Shown: positions 1 to 8,730, counted from the first letter of the stretch. The stretch: DNA of 64,000 bases from CAZDVQ01 sp964508975 (GCA_964508975.1 CAZDVQ010000011.1:1-64000); one strand, 5' to 3'. The notes: generated from the letters alone by a model not told the origin. Numbers and translations: made by a program.

Positions 1-95
1 TATCGAGAAGTTATAGGAAAGGCACTCGCGAGTTTTTGGGATTTAGGTTTTATGGACTGGTTTTCAGGCTCGGGCGTCACAGCCTTGATTTTTTG

Positions 96-121
96 GTTCT
101 TTTGTATCAAGACAAAAGAAC
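96..121. repeat. 10-bp inverted repeat in gene-free left edge
   Basis: Perfect inverted repeat gttcttttgt / acaaaagaac with a 6-base spacer. The whole left edge of the window (1-330) has no believable gene. Besides this hairpin it holds a GC-rich hairpin near 249-280 (ccccgggt ... acccgggg) and a short one near 290-305 (ctgccc ta cgggcag). Open frames here are overlapping and lack any recognisable protein feature. Function unknown. Confidence 0.4.
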
Positions 122-330
122 GAAGAAAAAAATTCCACAGGTTTACGTGCTTGAACAACTTAACGAACGGCTACCGTTCCGTGGCGATTCCTGTAACGTA
201 CATACTCAAACGGCTTGCCGCCACGGGTTTTCTGTTGTCGCCCTAAACCCCGGGTTGCGCTTCGCTGACCCGGGGCTACCAAAAGGGACTGCCCTACGGG
301 CAGCAGCAAAAAATGTGTCCTAATCGTAGC

Positions 331-503
331 CTTGAAAAGGAGGGGAGCTCATGCCTTGCTATAAATATTTGATTTACAGATATTTAAAAGAACAAGCCAA
401 GTTCCCCTCCTTTTCAAGGAGGGGTGGATGCGCACAGGGTGTTTTACACCTTGTAGCGCAGACGGGGTGGTTATAAATTCGAGAAAAATTAACGCTTAAT
501 GGC
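331..503 (+). repeat. Truncated copy of the palindromic element at 8007-8284
   Basis: Nearly identical to the right two thirds of the element at 8007-8284. Both contain cttgaaaaggaggggagctc, then an AT-rich centre, then the complementary ttcccctccttttcaaggag, then gcagacggggtggtt, and end in aattaacgcttaatggc. The left arm is missing here, so this looks like a 5'-truncated copy. No coding potential. Confidence 0.75.
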
Positions 504-526
504 ATTGAGCTAACGCGGGAACCATA

Positions 527-567
527 AACAACAAGAGCCAAGCTTGGAAAGCTTGGCTCTTGTTGTT
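527..567 (-). terminator. Strong hairpin terminator for the lipoprotein gene
   Basis: Perfect 19-bp stem (527-545 paired with 549-567) with a 3-base loop. It lies 18 bp beyond the stop codon of the minus-strand lipoprotein gene. On the minus strand the stem ends in ttgttgttt, a modest T-rich tail. Confidence 0.75.
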
Positions 568-585
568 CTTTACAGTTCGGGTTGA

Positions 586-1257
586 TTATTTCAGCTTGAT
601 GGTATTCTCGATAGTACCAGTTTGGCTTTTTTCTTCGTCGAACATGAAGTATTTGGTGGTAACGGTTTTGCCTTTTACTTCAGCTTCTTTGTTTGAGGCA
701 TTCTTAACCGTGCGGTCGAAAGAATAACGGATGGTGTAACCTGCCTCAGCGAACATGGCCATGGCTGATTTGGTTTCCTCGTCCATTTCTTCGCCTTCGG
801 TGAAAGCGTTGAGCATCATGTCGCGAACATTGTTGGCATCGATGCGTTGGAGCGATTTTTTGTCACCTTTGTAGAATACTTTGTCGGTTGCTTCTTCCTC
901 TTCTTCGCCTTTGAAAACTTCGCTAAGGCCTTTGTTCAAAGATTCGAGGTTGTTGAAGTCGAAAGAAAGACCGAAGTAGTAATTTTCTTCGTCGTTGATT
1001 TGTTTCACGTTTGAAAGACCCTTGATGTCTTGGATACGCTCTACATCGTCGGCAAAGTCTTGTCCCATGTCAGAAGGTTCTGATTCTTCTTCGCCCATAG
1101 AGGCCATAAGTTCTTTCATTTGGCTCAAGTCCATGTAGAACTTGAATGAACCCGAACCATTTTTCTTATAGTGGATTTCTTCGATAATTTCGAAACAGCT
1201 GCTCAATGATATAGCCATCAAAAGCAGTACAGGCATAACGCGTGCAAAAAATTTCAT
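586..1257 (-). CDS. Putative lipoprotein, unknown function
   Basis: The predicted 223-residue protein starts with a basic n-region, a hydrophobic stretch and a lipobox (LSSC, Cys about residue 21), so it should be exported and lipid-anchored. I chose the ATG at 1257 rather than the in-frame ATG at 1314 because it puts the signal peptide at the N-terminus. The mature part is acidic, with runs of Glu/Asp (EGEEEEE near the middle) and several Met-rich helical stretches. The overall pattern resembles Bacteroidota lipoproteins of unknown role. No catalytic motif was seen. A strong hairpin terminator follows. It is separated from the next minus-strand gene by a GC-rich repeat, so it is probably transcribed alone. 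Confidence 0.75.
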   Translation of the reverse strand: MKFFARVMPVLLLMAISLSSCFEIIEEIHYKKNGSGSFKFYMDLSQMKELMASMGEEESEPSDMGQDFADDVERIQDIKGLSNVKQINDEENYYFGLSFDFNNLESLNKGLSEVFKGEEEEEATDKVFYKGDKKSLQRIDANNVRDMMLNAFTEGEEMDEETKSAMAMFAEAGYTIRYSFDRTVKNASNKEAEVKGKTVTTKYFMFDEEKSQTGTIENTIKLK

Positions 1258-1450
1258 GATTGATAAATTATGGGAGTGATTAATGTGAGGATAAAGGTAA
1301 GGGGAATTGCGCAATCGGCAGCTACGTTTTTTACCGTAATGTGTGGTGTGGTTCGGGCTTCTCTTGAGATAAGTTGATTTTTATATACTTGATTTTACAT
1401 TTTCATGTGGAAACTAATATCATCGCACACTCCTATCCCCTATCTAAAAC

Positions 1451-1570
1451 CGGCGGCAAAGCCGCCGTTCGCGTTAGCTGGCCGTAGTGCAGCCGCGTAG
1501 CGGCTGGTGCGTAGCACGGAGCGATTAGCGAACCACGGAGGACAGCGGCGGCCGCAGGCCGCAACGCCCA
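1451..1570 (-). repeat. GC-rich mosaic intergenic repeat, copy A
   Basis: GC-rich block in the 316-bp gap 1258-1573, which otherwise holds nothing recognisable. On the minus strand it begins TGGGCGTTGCGG and ends with CCAGCTAACGC, the two borders of the family 1 repeats (also copies C, D, J, K, N). It contains small hairpins such as cggcggcaaagccgccg. No coding potential. Confidence 0.7.
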
Positions 1571-1573
1571 AAT

Positions 1574-2038
1574 CTAAAAACCGTATCGCAAGGAGGCTGC
1601 TCCGCTCAGTGCGGTTGAGCGATACCCCAGGATGGGCATGTAATCGATGGATATGTTGATAGGCCAGGGCCTGAACGTGTATTCAATGCCGGCTACGGCC
1701 ATGACGCCAGCGCCAAAGCGGCTCGGCGACTGGTCGAAAAACCAGCCGGAGGTGAGCCCGCCACCCACGTACCAATCGAAACCGGAGTCAAAACCGATGT
1801 CGAAGTGGTACTCGTACAAAGCCGAAAGTGTGACGCCACGGCCCAAGCGTAAACCTACAATGCCCTCGATGGCTTGCCGTTTGGCAAACACCTGCTTGTA
1901 GGAAAGACCAGCCGTTGAGCCGGCCCGAGCGCCGATGACCCGTTCGTAATATTGCGCTTCAACAAGATTGGGCAGCAAAAGGCCTGCGGTAATCAATAGA
2001 TTGATTACCAGTATTTTAAATATACGCCGTGTAGTCAT
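1574..2038 (-). CDS. Small secreted outer-membrane beta-barrel-like protein
   Basis: 154 residues with an N-terminal signal peptide (MTTRRIFKILVINLLITAG, cleavage probably after VEAQ). The rest alternates polar and aromatic/hydrophobic residues with many glycines (YVGGGLTSGWFFD, GVMAVAGIEYTFR) and ends in Phe (RYGF), as expected for an outer-membrane beta-barrel whose last strand is recognised by BAM. It is short for a porin, roughly eight strands, like the OmpW/OmpA-barrel class. Its stop abuts repeat A. It lies 33 bp downstream of the TMTC-like gene on the same strand and may be cotranscribed with it. Exact function unknown. Confidence 0.75.
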   Translation of the reverse strand: MTTRRIFKILVINLLITAGLLLPNLVEAQYYERVIGARAGSTAGLSYKQVFAKRQAIEGIVGLRLGRGVTLSALYEYHFDIGFDSGFDWYVGGGLTSGWFFDQSPSRFGAGVMAVAGIEYTFRPWPINISIDYMPILGYRSTALSGAASLRYGF

Positions 2039-2071
2039 AAGGATACTGGGCCAAGCGTTAAGAAATAGCTT

Positions 2072-4465
2072 TTATTGTGTGCTGTTGGCGATTTGCTGGT
2101 ACTCATTCATCTTGGCTTGGTTGCCCATTTTGCTGGCTGCTTCAAGGCTTAAACTCAAGATTCGAAGCAATGGAGCCTTGCCGTTCACTGGGTCGTTTTG
2201 GTAATCTTTACGGTATTGGACAATAGCCTTGTCGAAATTCTCGATGGCCAGGCCGTATTGCCCAGAGATGTTGTAAGCGATACCTAGGTTTTCCCATACA
2301 CCCATGTTGTTTGGGTTTAATTGGAGCGACTTGGTGAATGCCTCGATAGCTTTCTGGTGATTGTTGGTCATGCCGTAAGCGATGCCCAATAAACGCCAAG
2401 TTTCGGAGTCTTTATTGTTGTAGCCGATAGATTTTTCCAAGGCTTTTACTGCGGCGAGGTTATCTTGTTTCTTTTCGCCGTAATACCTTCCCATGTCGCG
2501 CCATACCACACCCATGTTTTGGGCGAGGTCCTGATGCTCTGGGCGCCAGATGTCGACCTGGTTGTACGCGGCGATGGCGGCCTCGTATTGCTCGGAGAAA
2601 TAATAACCGTTACCCAATAATAACCATGCATTTGCATAGCCAGGGTGAATGCGCAAGGCTTCTTTAAGGTTGCCGAGGGCTTGTTTCACCACTTCCATCC
2701 GGGCCGCTTTGATTTGTGCAAAGCGCTCGTTGCGTTTGGCAAAATCTTGAATCAACATGGCCTCAGTATTGGCTTTTTGCTCATCGGCAGCGGCTTTGTC
2801 GAGCAAAGAACCACCAACGGCGTTGTGTAGCTTAGCACTGTTTTTCGACACGGCGATGTCGGTGGTAAACAAGGTATAATCATCAAACCAGTCCTTGTTG
2901 CGGTCGTAGGTTTTGTATGAGTACAACAAGGCAATAACGCCAACGATGGCAAGCGGCATGCGGAAATTGGCAAAACTCAAGTTGTCGCCCTTGCCGGCCA
3001 ACTTGCTCAAGGCCCAGGCCACAACGAGGCAAAAGCCGATTGAAGGCATGAACATGAAACGCTCGCTCATGTTGGTACCGATGGCAAAAACCACGTTCGA
3101 CACGATGGAGAAAGTGGCGTAGTAGTACAATATGCCAAAACTCCAGAGGCGTTTTTTCAGCAAGCCGAACAAGCCCAAAATGATAAAACCGAGGTTAATC
3201 AAGAAGGAGATTAAGGCGTAAGGGTCAGACATGTCTATCACATTCACCTCGCGGGGATAGTAATCGTTGGTGAGTGGATGGGGTAGCGCCAACAATTGAA
3301 GGTATTTACCCCAGGTTTGCATGATCATGGCGGTTTTCTCGCTGCTCGTCACATCGATGTAAGAGTTGACCGGGTTGGTGATAATCCTTACATCTGCACC
3401 TGCGGCATTGGGGTCGGTACTGGCCACCAGCGGCGCGAACTGTACCCCTGAATGTAGTTTCAGGAAGGGGTTGTTCATCAACTCGTAGGTTTTACCCGAG
3501 AGGCTGCCTTGCTCGCCCAAAACCGAGTGGCGGATGCCAAAGAAAATCAAAAACGAGAGCAATAAAGGCGTGGTCTTGATGGCGATTTCCTTCATATCGG
3601 CCTTCGTGAAGAAGTAGAAAGCCATGGGAATAACGGCTAGATAGGTCACGGCACTTTCCTTAGACAGTAAGCCTAGGAAATATACAAAGGCTGCTGCTCC
3701 AATGTACAACCACTGCTTTTGTGGTCGGTAATGGGTCCTGATAATCCAGAAGGCGGCCAAGAGTGCGCCCAGCAAGGTTATAATTTCGTCGCGGCCTTTA
3801 ATGTTGGCCACGGCCTCGGTGTGCAGCGGGTGTGTGGCAAAGAGCAGGGTAGCGGCAAACACGATAAAGTTCTCGCGCAGCAAGGCAGCATCTTTGTGCG
3901 GGTTGAGCAACAGGAGCAAGAAGTGGTACAGCACCCAGCAAAGTAGGGCATACAACAACACGTTAATGGCGTGGCTAATCACGTGCACGTTGGTGATCTT
4001 TGGGTCGAGCTCGCGTAGCGGTACATTGGCGATGCCTTCTTCTTGTAGCACCGGGTCGTTGGGCTCGAGGACGGGTTTACCGTCTGGGCCTTTTTTCACA
4101 GGGGCGAAAAACTCGGTTTCAACGGCGAACATGGCCACGGTCAGCGGGCGGTAACGACCACCCGATACGAGGCTTTTCTTGTTGCGGAAGAAGCCGTAGA
4201 AGGTATCGTAGGCAAAGATGCCCGGCAAACCAGCTAAGCCACGTTGGGTAAACATGTTGCGCTGGATGACAATACTATCGTCGACCGAGTAATCATTGCT
4301 GATAGAGTTGGCGTAAATCAAGCCAGACAAGAGGGCTATGCCTATGCCTAGCCACCTGAATTTCGACAAGAAATTACCAGCCACGGCCGCTGCCGTGCTT
4401 TTTTCAGCGGGCTGTACCTGGGGTGCAGCTTGGTTCGATGGTTTGTTGTACTTCTGTTTCGCCAC
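2072..4465 (-). CDS. TMTC-like multi-pass membrane protein with C-terminal TPRs
   Basis: 797 residues. A short cytosolic lead is followed by about ten hydrophobic segments up to about residue 530, then by tetratricopeptide repeats to the end (for example AIAAYNQVDIWRPEHQDLAQ, AIEAFTKSLQLNPNNMGVWE, AIENFDKAI). The N-terminal half has hallmarks of the DUF1736/TMTC and protein O-mannosyltransferase-like group: an acidic pair after the first helix (NDYSVDDSIVI) and LLFATHPLHTEAVANIKGRDE. In eukaryotes TMTC proteins O-mannosylate secreted proteins. Bacterial relatives are mostly uncharacterised, so a glycosyltransferase role is inferred from the family. Ends 33 bp before the small barrel gene. Confidence 0.85.
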   Translation of the reverse strand: MAKQKYNKPSNQAAPQVQPAEKSTAAAVAGNFLSKFRWLGIGIALLSGLIYANSISNDYSVDDSIVIQRNMFTQRGLAGLPGIFAYDTFYGFFRNKKSLVSGGRYRPLTVAMFAVETEFFAPVKKGPDGKPVLEPNDPVLQEEGIANVPLRELDPKITNVHVISHAINVLLYALLCWVLYHFLLLLLNPHKDAALLRENFIVFAATLLFATHPLHTEAVANIKGRDEIITLLGALLAAFWIIRTHYRPQKQWLYIGAAAFVYFLGLLSKESAVTYLAVIPMAFYFFTKADMKEIAIKTTPLLLSFLIFFGIRHSVLGEQGSLSGKTYELMNNPFLKLHSGVQFAPLVASTDPNAAGADVRIITNPVNSYIDVTSSEKTAMIMQTWGKYLQLLALPHPLTNDYYPREVNVIDMSDPYALISFLINLGFIILGLFGLLKKRLWSFGILYYYATFSIVSNVVFAIGTNMSERFMFMPSIGFCLVVAWALSKLAGKGDNLSFANFRMPLAIVGVIALLYSYKTYDRNKDWFDDYTLFTTDIAVSKNSAKLHNAVGGSLLDKAAADEQKANTEAMLIQDFAKRNERFAQIKAARMEVVKQALGNLKEALRIHPGYANAWLLLGNGYYFSEQYEAAIAAYNQVDIWRPEHQDLAQNMGVVWRDMGRYYGEKKQDNLAAVKALEKSIGYNNKDSETWRLLGIAYGMTNNHQKAIEAFTKSLQLNPNNMGVWENLGIAYNISGQYGLAIENFDKAIVQYRKDYQNDPVNGKAPLLRILSLSLEAASKMGNQAKMNEYQQIANSTQ

Positions 4466-4482
4466 GGGTATTATTATTTAGA

Positions 4483-4638
4483 GTATGTTTGGATTTTGGA
4501 TTTCGAGGGAAAAACGAGCTATTTTTGGATGAGCTTGCTTTAAAAAATGGGCGCATAGTGGGGCTACGTAACTATTTTTTTAAGCAAAAATCATCCGAAA
4601 AGAGCTGTTTTTCGCCGGAAGCTAAAGTCCAAACATAC
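4483..4638. repeat. 156-bp imperfect palindrome (MITE-like)
   Basis: The two ends are exact inverse copies (gtatgtttgga at 4483 and tccaaacatac ending at 4638). The arms stay alignable for about 65 bp each, including ggatgagcttgctttaaaaa on the left against ttttttaagcaaaaatcatcc on the right. The centre, gggcgcatagtggggctacg, is GC-rich. It would fold into one long hairpin. It sits between two minus-strand genes, carries no gene, and has the size and form of a small non-autonomous element. Confidence 0.6.
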
Positions 4639-4699
4639 TTTTACTCGCCCCAAAGTTATAGGATTTGTGGCAAGTATTCAAACTTGCTGCGTCGAAAGT

Positions 4700-6187
4700 C
4701 TAGTAACGGCCCAAGAACATGGATTGCCAAGTATTGTGTGCCGCTCTTTTTAGTTGGTATTCGGCTTCTTTTTGCTGCAAGAGATTATCGAACAATACAA
4801 TGCGTTGCATGCCAATACTATCCTGTTGGTGCATGGCCGAGTAACTGGGGCGGTATTGTTCAAGCAGCGGGTAAACATGGTCGGAAGTCATGTTGATCAT
4901 GTAAGGCATGTCTACCCTTTCTATCCGGCTGGCTTGAAAGTTAAAGTGCACGATGTGCTTGCTCCAGTCAGGTACGCTACAAATACTCAACACGATGAAT
5001 AAAGCCATGCCGTTAAATTTGAGCAACTTGAAGGGCGTCCAGTTTTGGCGGAGCTTGAGCACCATGCTGGCTAATCCAACCAGGGTCAGCAGCACGAAAA
5101 TCATCACGCCAATACGCTTGATGGTAAGCCCGTAATAGTTGATGTAATGGTAATTCCGCGCCACTACCGAAAGCACAATGACCATGTTTTGTAGCATCCA
5201 TGCTTGCGCCAGTAGCTTGAGGGCCTTGGCCTTGGGGTGAAAGTTAAGGTTGGAGCGGAAAAAGTACAACAACACGGCAATGGCCAGTAAAATAGATGCG
5301 ATGAGGCTGTTGGTGCCTGCGTGCACAAAACGGCTGAGTTGTGCGCTAGAAGGCACGCCCGTCTCAAACCATATCTTGGTGATATCGGTGATGTTGACGA
5401 AAAGGAGTAACGCGTTGAGCAGTATCAGGGAGATGAACGCCAGGCGATATTCCATGTTCAAGGCGTTGAAGGCATTGTTGCCTTTCGATTGTCGGATGCG
5501 CTTGAGTAAGTCGCGTTTGGCCAGTTCAATGCCTAGCAACTCGCCGTAGTTGTGGTAAATGAAAGCCGCCGAAAGCCCCAGAGCTCCCAAGGTCATGAAG
5601 AATGGCCAGGTGAAATTTATACGGGAGAATGCCTCGACAATATAGTTCAAGAAACGCCCGATGTGGTTCATCATATAGGTTAAGCAGCGCTCTACATACT
5701 CGTTGGCGGTCGCGTATAGCATCAAGAACACGAATACCAACACGATGCTCAACAGGTAGGGTAGCCAGCGTTGTGCCCGCCATTGGCCCAGCTTAGGCAT
5801 AATGGGTTTGCCTTGCTTGAGGTCTTGCCCAAGCCTTGGCGCTAGCAAAGCTAGGTCGAGCAGATAGGAGGCTAGGGCAAACAACACAAAGCCCAGTTGT
5901 GGTTGCCGAATAAACCCTACCGCCGTGAGTAGCGCGGGTATCCATATGATGCGTGGGAATAAGCCACCATGCCAAGCGATGGCAAAAGCTGTAATCAAGG
6001 CTACTGCCGAGCTGATGATGGGGCCCGGGGCTTGCAGTGCAGCGGGTTTGAGCATAAAGCTAAAAACTAATACCAAAGCGGTAAAAATCAAGGTGTTGAG
6101 GCCCCATAGTTGTTGCCAAAACAAGATGTGGTAGGCTACTAGGCCCAAGATGGTAAAAATGCTGGGTAATTGAAGTTTGCTATCCAT
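4700..6187 (-). CDS. DUF4173-like polytopic membrane protein
   Basis: 495 residues with about a dozen hydrophobic segments and a short soluble C-terminal tail (about residue 430 onward) rich in Gln, Tyr and charged residues. The central part (INFTWPFFMTLGALGLSAA, then MEYRLAFISLILLNALLLF) resembles the DUF4153/DUF4173 membrane family. No enzymatic motif was recognised, and the function of this family is not established. It lies about 45 bp downstream of another membrane-protein gene on the same strand, suggesting cotranscription. Confidence 0.7.
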   Translation of the reverse strand: MDSKLQLPSIFTILGLVAYHILFWQQLWGLNTLIFTALVLVFSFMLKPAALQAPGPIISSAVALITAFAIAWHGGLFPRIIWIPALLTAVGFIRQPQLGFVLFALASYLLDLALLAPRLGQDLKQGKPIMPKLGQWRAQRWLPYLLSIVLVFVFLMLYATANEYVERCLTYMMNHIGRFLNYIVEAFSRINFTWPFFMTLGALGLSAAFIYHNYGELLGIELAKRDLLKRIRQSKGNNAFNALNMEYRLAFISLILLNALLLFVNITDITKIWFETGVPSSAQLSRFVHAGTNSLIASILLAIAVLLYFFRSNLNFHPKAKALKLLAQAWMLQNMVIVLSVVARNYHYINYYGLTIKRIGVMIFVLLTLVGLASMVLKLRQNWTPFKLLKFNGMALFIVLSICSVPDWSKHIVHFNFQASRIERVDMPYMINMTSDHVYPLLEQYRPSYSAMHQQDSIGMQRIVLFDNLLQQKEAEYQLKRAAHNTWQSMFLGRY

Positions 6188-6232
6188 GATGATGGGTTGT
6201 TTTATGGTACAAGGATTATTTTTCTAAATTTT

Positions 6233-6772
6233 TTAAGGCAGGGCGATGAATTCGCAATACTCGTTTTGGCCTTGGCCCGAGCATACGTTGAGGCTGCGGC
6301 CTTCAATGGAAACCCGTGGATCTTCCGCTTTTTCAAGGTAGCTTTCCATGGAGCCAACACAATGGCAGCTTATGCCTCTTTTTTCATATACCTTGATGTT
6401 TGACCACATGAACTGGTCATGGTACACTTGGTATTCAATACCTGTTTTCGGGTCGGTTATGGAGCGGATGTATTGGCTTCGTTCTACGCCCAGGCCAACA
6501 ATAACTAGGCTGTTGAGCCCCACGCCGCCCCAGATAATACCGTATGGAACGAGCAACGCCATGAACATGGGGAAGGTCCCATCGTACCAGCCTTTTATAT
6601 GTAGGCTCAAGTGGTAGGCCGCTGGAAAAATGACCAAGTAGCTCATGAAAATGAGGCCCCGAACCACATAGTCGTAGGGCATGCACAACTGTGAATCCAG
6701 CGCGATGAGCGCAATTTGCAGCAATGGGGCTAAGAGTAGCACCAAGAAGTTGTGAAAGGGTTTATTTTTCAT
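6233..6772 (-). CDS. Hypothetical membrane protein
   Basis: 179 residues. Three hydrophobic segments occupy the first ~95 residues (LVLLLAPLLQIALIAL, GLIFMSYLVIFPAAYHL, FMALLVPYGIIWGGVGLNSL), followed by a hydrophilic ~80-residue C-terminal domain containing four cysteines (CHCVGS, NVCSGQ, EYCEF), so disulfides or metal binding are possible. Not recognised as a known family. Start and length are consistent with the gap to the winged-helix regulator. Same strand as both neighbours. Confidence 0.65.
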   Translation of the reverse strand: MKNKPFHNFLVLLLAPLLQIALIALDSQLCMPYDYVVRGLIFMSYLVIFPAAYHLSLHIKGWYDGTFPMFMALLVPYGIIWGGVGLNSLVIVGLGVERSQYIRSITDPKTGIEYQVYHDQFMWSNIKVYEKRGISCHCVGSMESYLEKAEDPRVSIEGRSLNVCSGQGQNEYCEFIALP

Positions 6773-6853
6773 ATTAAAAGTACTTTTAAATTCAAAGTGG
6801 ATGGGTATAAAAAAAGCCCAATAGGGGCGTCCATTCTAGGTCATTGGCCAGAA

Positions 6854-7162
6854 TTACGATTCGTCTTGTATTTGTTTCAGCAGTGCTTCGAGTGCCGAGA
6901 TGTGTTCTTCAAAAGCCTTGCGGCCAGCCACCGATGCCCGGTAAGAGGTTTGCGGTTTTTTACCGGCAAATTGCTTGCGCACCTCGATGTAATTTTCGCG
7001 TTCGAGGGCGGTCAGGTGGGTGGCCAGGTTGCCGTCGGTGAGGTCGAGGCGCTCGCGGAAGGTGGTGAAATCGACCCAGTCTTCGACCATGAGCACCGAC
7101 ATGAGGCCCAGCCGCACGCGGTGGTCAAATGCCTTGTTGAGTTGTGTGATTAATGGCTTCAT
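6854..7162 (-). CDS. Winged-helix transcriptional regulator (PF13601-type)
   Basis: 102 residues from ATG 7162; the frame extends upstream but that part has no domain. The sequence follows the small MarR/ArsR-like winged-helix family: helix-turn-helix LTDGNLATHLTALERENYIE, then the wing (VRKQFAGKKPQTSYRASVAG) and a C-terminal helix that probably dimerises. It starts 2 bp after the stop of the membrane protein gene at 7165-7806, so the two form an operon. A small membrane protein plus PF13601 regulator is a recurrent pair in Bacteroidota. The regulator probably controls its own operon, by inference. Ligand unknown. Confidence 0.85.
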   Translation of the reverse strand: MKPLITQLNKAFDHRVRLGLMSVLMVEDWVDFTTFRERLDLTDGNLATHLTALERENYIEVRKQFAGKKPQTSYRASVAGRKAFEEHISALEALLKQIQDES

Positions 7163-7164
7163 GC

Positions 7165-7806
7165 TTAAGCGTGTTTGCGGTACATGACAAATCCATACAC
7201 AATGTGCAACACACCAAAACCTAAGGCCCAAAGCAACACGCTGTATCCCGGCATGGCCACCCCGATGAGGCCCAGCACAATCTCGGCAATGCCCAGCGAG
7301 CGGATGTCGTTAAAGGTATATTTACTGCCGTTTACACAAGCTAAGCCATAAAAAATCAGCATGGCAGGGCCCACCAAGCCGTAGTAGCCACGGTACAAAA
7401 CCAGCAAGCAAAATACGCCGCCTGTAGCCAAGGGTATTAGTATGTTGATGGCCAATCGCTTCGAGGTGCTGGTCCAGATAGACTGCCCCTGTGCCTTGGC
7501 CTTGCGCCAAGTAAACCAGGTGCCCAGGGTCAATGCAAGACAAAATACAATACCGGCATCTAGCAAGAAAAAGGTAAAAGGCATAATGCCCAGCGGGTGC
7601 TCCAGCCATTGCCCATCAACGTAGTAGGGCGAGTATTCAAGGCTCCAGCCGCCCAGGTAGGCATACATGGCCAGTGCGCCCAGCAAGGCAATTACACCGG
7701 CAGCCACACCTGATAGGCCACTCAACGAAATAAACCTTGATGATTGTTCCATCATGGCCCTGATCTGGGCTAAAGCTTCAAAATGTTCGCGATGTTGGTC
7801 CTGCAT
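7165..7806 (-). CDS. Integral membrane protein paired with regulator
   Basis: 213 residues. A hydrophilic N-terminal helix (QDQHREHFEALAQIRAMMEQSS) precedes about six transmembrane segments. The pattern is typical of the membrane partner encoded just upstream of PF13601 winged-helix regulators in Bacteroidota. There is no catalytic motif. Separated by 2 bp from the downstream regulator, so translation is probably coupled. Biochemical role unknown. Confidence 0.75.
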   Translation of the reverse strand: MQDQHREHFEALAQIRAMMEQSSRFISLSGLSGVAAGVIALLGALAMYAYLGGWSLEYSPYYVDGQWLEHPLGIMPFTFFLLDAGIVFCLALTLGTWFTWRKAKAQGQSIWTSTSKRLAINILIPLATGGVFCLLVLYRGYYGLVGPAMLIFYGLACVNGSKYTFNDIRSLGIAEIVLGLIGVAMPGYSVLLWALGFGVLHIVYGFVMYRKHA

Positions 7807-7872
7807 AAAAGTACTTTGAATTGCAAAGTTATGTATTTTTCATATAAACGCTGAAAAAATTAAAAATATTTT

Positions 7873-7978
7873 TTGGGGCCTCCCCTCGCGTTGCTCGGGG
7901 CGCTACGTTGCGCGGCTCGCTGTCGCTCGGCCCCTGCGGGTCTGGCGCGTTGCGCCACCGCTTCACATCGCTAGGCCA
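7873..7978 (-). repeat. GC-rich mosaic intergenic repeat, copy B (family 2)
   Basis: Begins ggggcctcccctcgcg and ends cgctaggcc. These are the inverted borders of the family 2 repeats found at 26709, 52503 and 59794 (CGGCCTAGCGATG ... GAGGGGAGGCCCC). The internal part is divergent and hairpin-rich. It is the first component of the 1083-bp gap 7807-8889. No coding potential. Confidence 0.65.
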
Positions 7979-8006
7979 GTTATTAGTTATGAGTGCTGAG
8001 GGCTGA

Positions 8007-8284
8007 GCCATTAAGCGTTAATTATTTTGTTTGTTTTTCAGCATTTTCCGGAATTTGTAACCACCCCGTCTGCTGCGCTGCACGCTTTGCGTTCCGCTCG
8101 CATCCACCCCTCCTTGAAAAGGAGGGGAGCTCATGCCTTGCTATAAATATTTGATTTACAGTTATTTAAAAGAATAAGCCAGTTCCCCTCCTTTTCAAGG
8201 AGGGGTGGATGCGCACAGGGTGTTTTACACCCTGTAGCGCAGACGGGGTGGTTATAAAACCCTGAAAAATTAACGCTTAATGGC
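8007..8284. repeat. 278-bp nested-palindrome element
   Basis: Outer inverted repeats gccattaagcgttaatt (8007-8023) and aattaacgcttaatggc (8268-8284) are perfect over 17 bp. Inside them lie perfect 15-bp arms aaccaccccgtctgc (8059-8073) and gcagacggggtggtt (8239-8253), then catccacccctccttgaaaa with its complement around an AT-rich core. A 5'-truncated copy is at 331-503. No open frame. Resembles a MITE or other non-autonomous element; no matching transposase occurs in the window. Confidence 0.75.
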
Positions 8285-8415
8285 ATTGGGCTGAGCGCAG
8301 CTTGAGTTGGACAGGTAATAGATATTCATCATAAAACCCTTCCTGGCGGCCATGGCCGTCGTTTCTACCTTAGCAATGTGCCTCGGTGACACTATCCTGA
8401 GCCGCCCTAGATGTA

Positions 8416-8458
8416 GAGACGAGGCAAGCCTCGTCTCCCGCCGCCATTAATGGCGGCG
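8416..8458. repeat. Two adjacent short palindromes
   Basis: gagacgaggc aa gcctcgtctc (8416-8437) is immediately followed by cgccgccattaatggcggcg (8439-8458). They lie between the palindromic element and GC-rich repeat C. Neither has a T-run, so they are not ordinary terminators. Confidence 0.5.
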
Positions 8459-8460
8459 TT

Positions 8461-8594
8461 GCGTTAGCTGCTTGGAGCGGGCCGCCGCAGGCGGCAGTGC
8501 GCAGCACCGAGGCGAGTAGCCGAGCGCGGAAAGGAGCGGCGACGCGCCTGTAGGGGCGTATGCAATACGCCCCGCGTAGCGGCGCAACGCCCCC
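8461..8594 (-). repeat. GC-rich mosaic repeat, copy C (family 1)
   Basis: Starts gcgttagctgcttggagcgg and ends ggcgcaacgcccc. Near-identical, with only a handful of differences over ~133 bp, and in the same orientation as copy D at 14058-14190. C and D bracket the surface-protein gene 8890-13965, and each is followed by ligase 3'-end sequence (decayed at C, intact at D). Confidence 0.8.
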
Positions 8595-8636
8595 AAAAAA
8601 CATAATAAGTATTTGTCCATAATTAATTGCTGTTTA

Positions 8637-8730
8637 TCCAATCTAGTAGCGCTTGTTCTGTCAAGTCATAAAACCCTGGGCATCGGTGTGGGCAATGCCG
8701 CCCGGGGGTATATAAGGCTTGCCCGGTAGA
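8637..8730 (-). pseudogene. Decayed fragment of the AMP-dependent ligase 3' region
   Basis: Two blocks match the intact ligase gene at 14212-15738 in the same orientation. ccaatctagtagcgcttgtt corresponds to 14319-14338, and accctgggcatcggtgtggg with the following ~45 bp corresponds to about 14536-14595. The ~185 bp between these blocks in the intact gene are absent here. The fragment cannot be translated as a continuous product. It lies directly after repeat C just as the ligase gene lies directly after repeat D, so repeat and gene end were probably duplicated together and then decayed. The remaining 160 bp before the next gene hold no other recognisable feature. Confidence 0.75.

Noticed and set aside
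36..323. Overlapping open frames at the left edge
   Set aside because: No start context, no domain, odd composition and overlap of three frames over hairpins; judged non-coding.
8370..8641. Open frames inside GC-rich repeat C
   Set aside because: Arg/Ala/Gly-rich translation products arise in all copies of the repeat and differ in frame; the repeat is not a gene.
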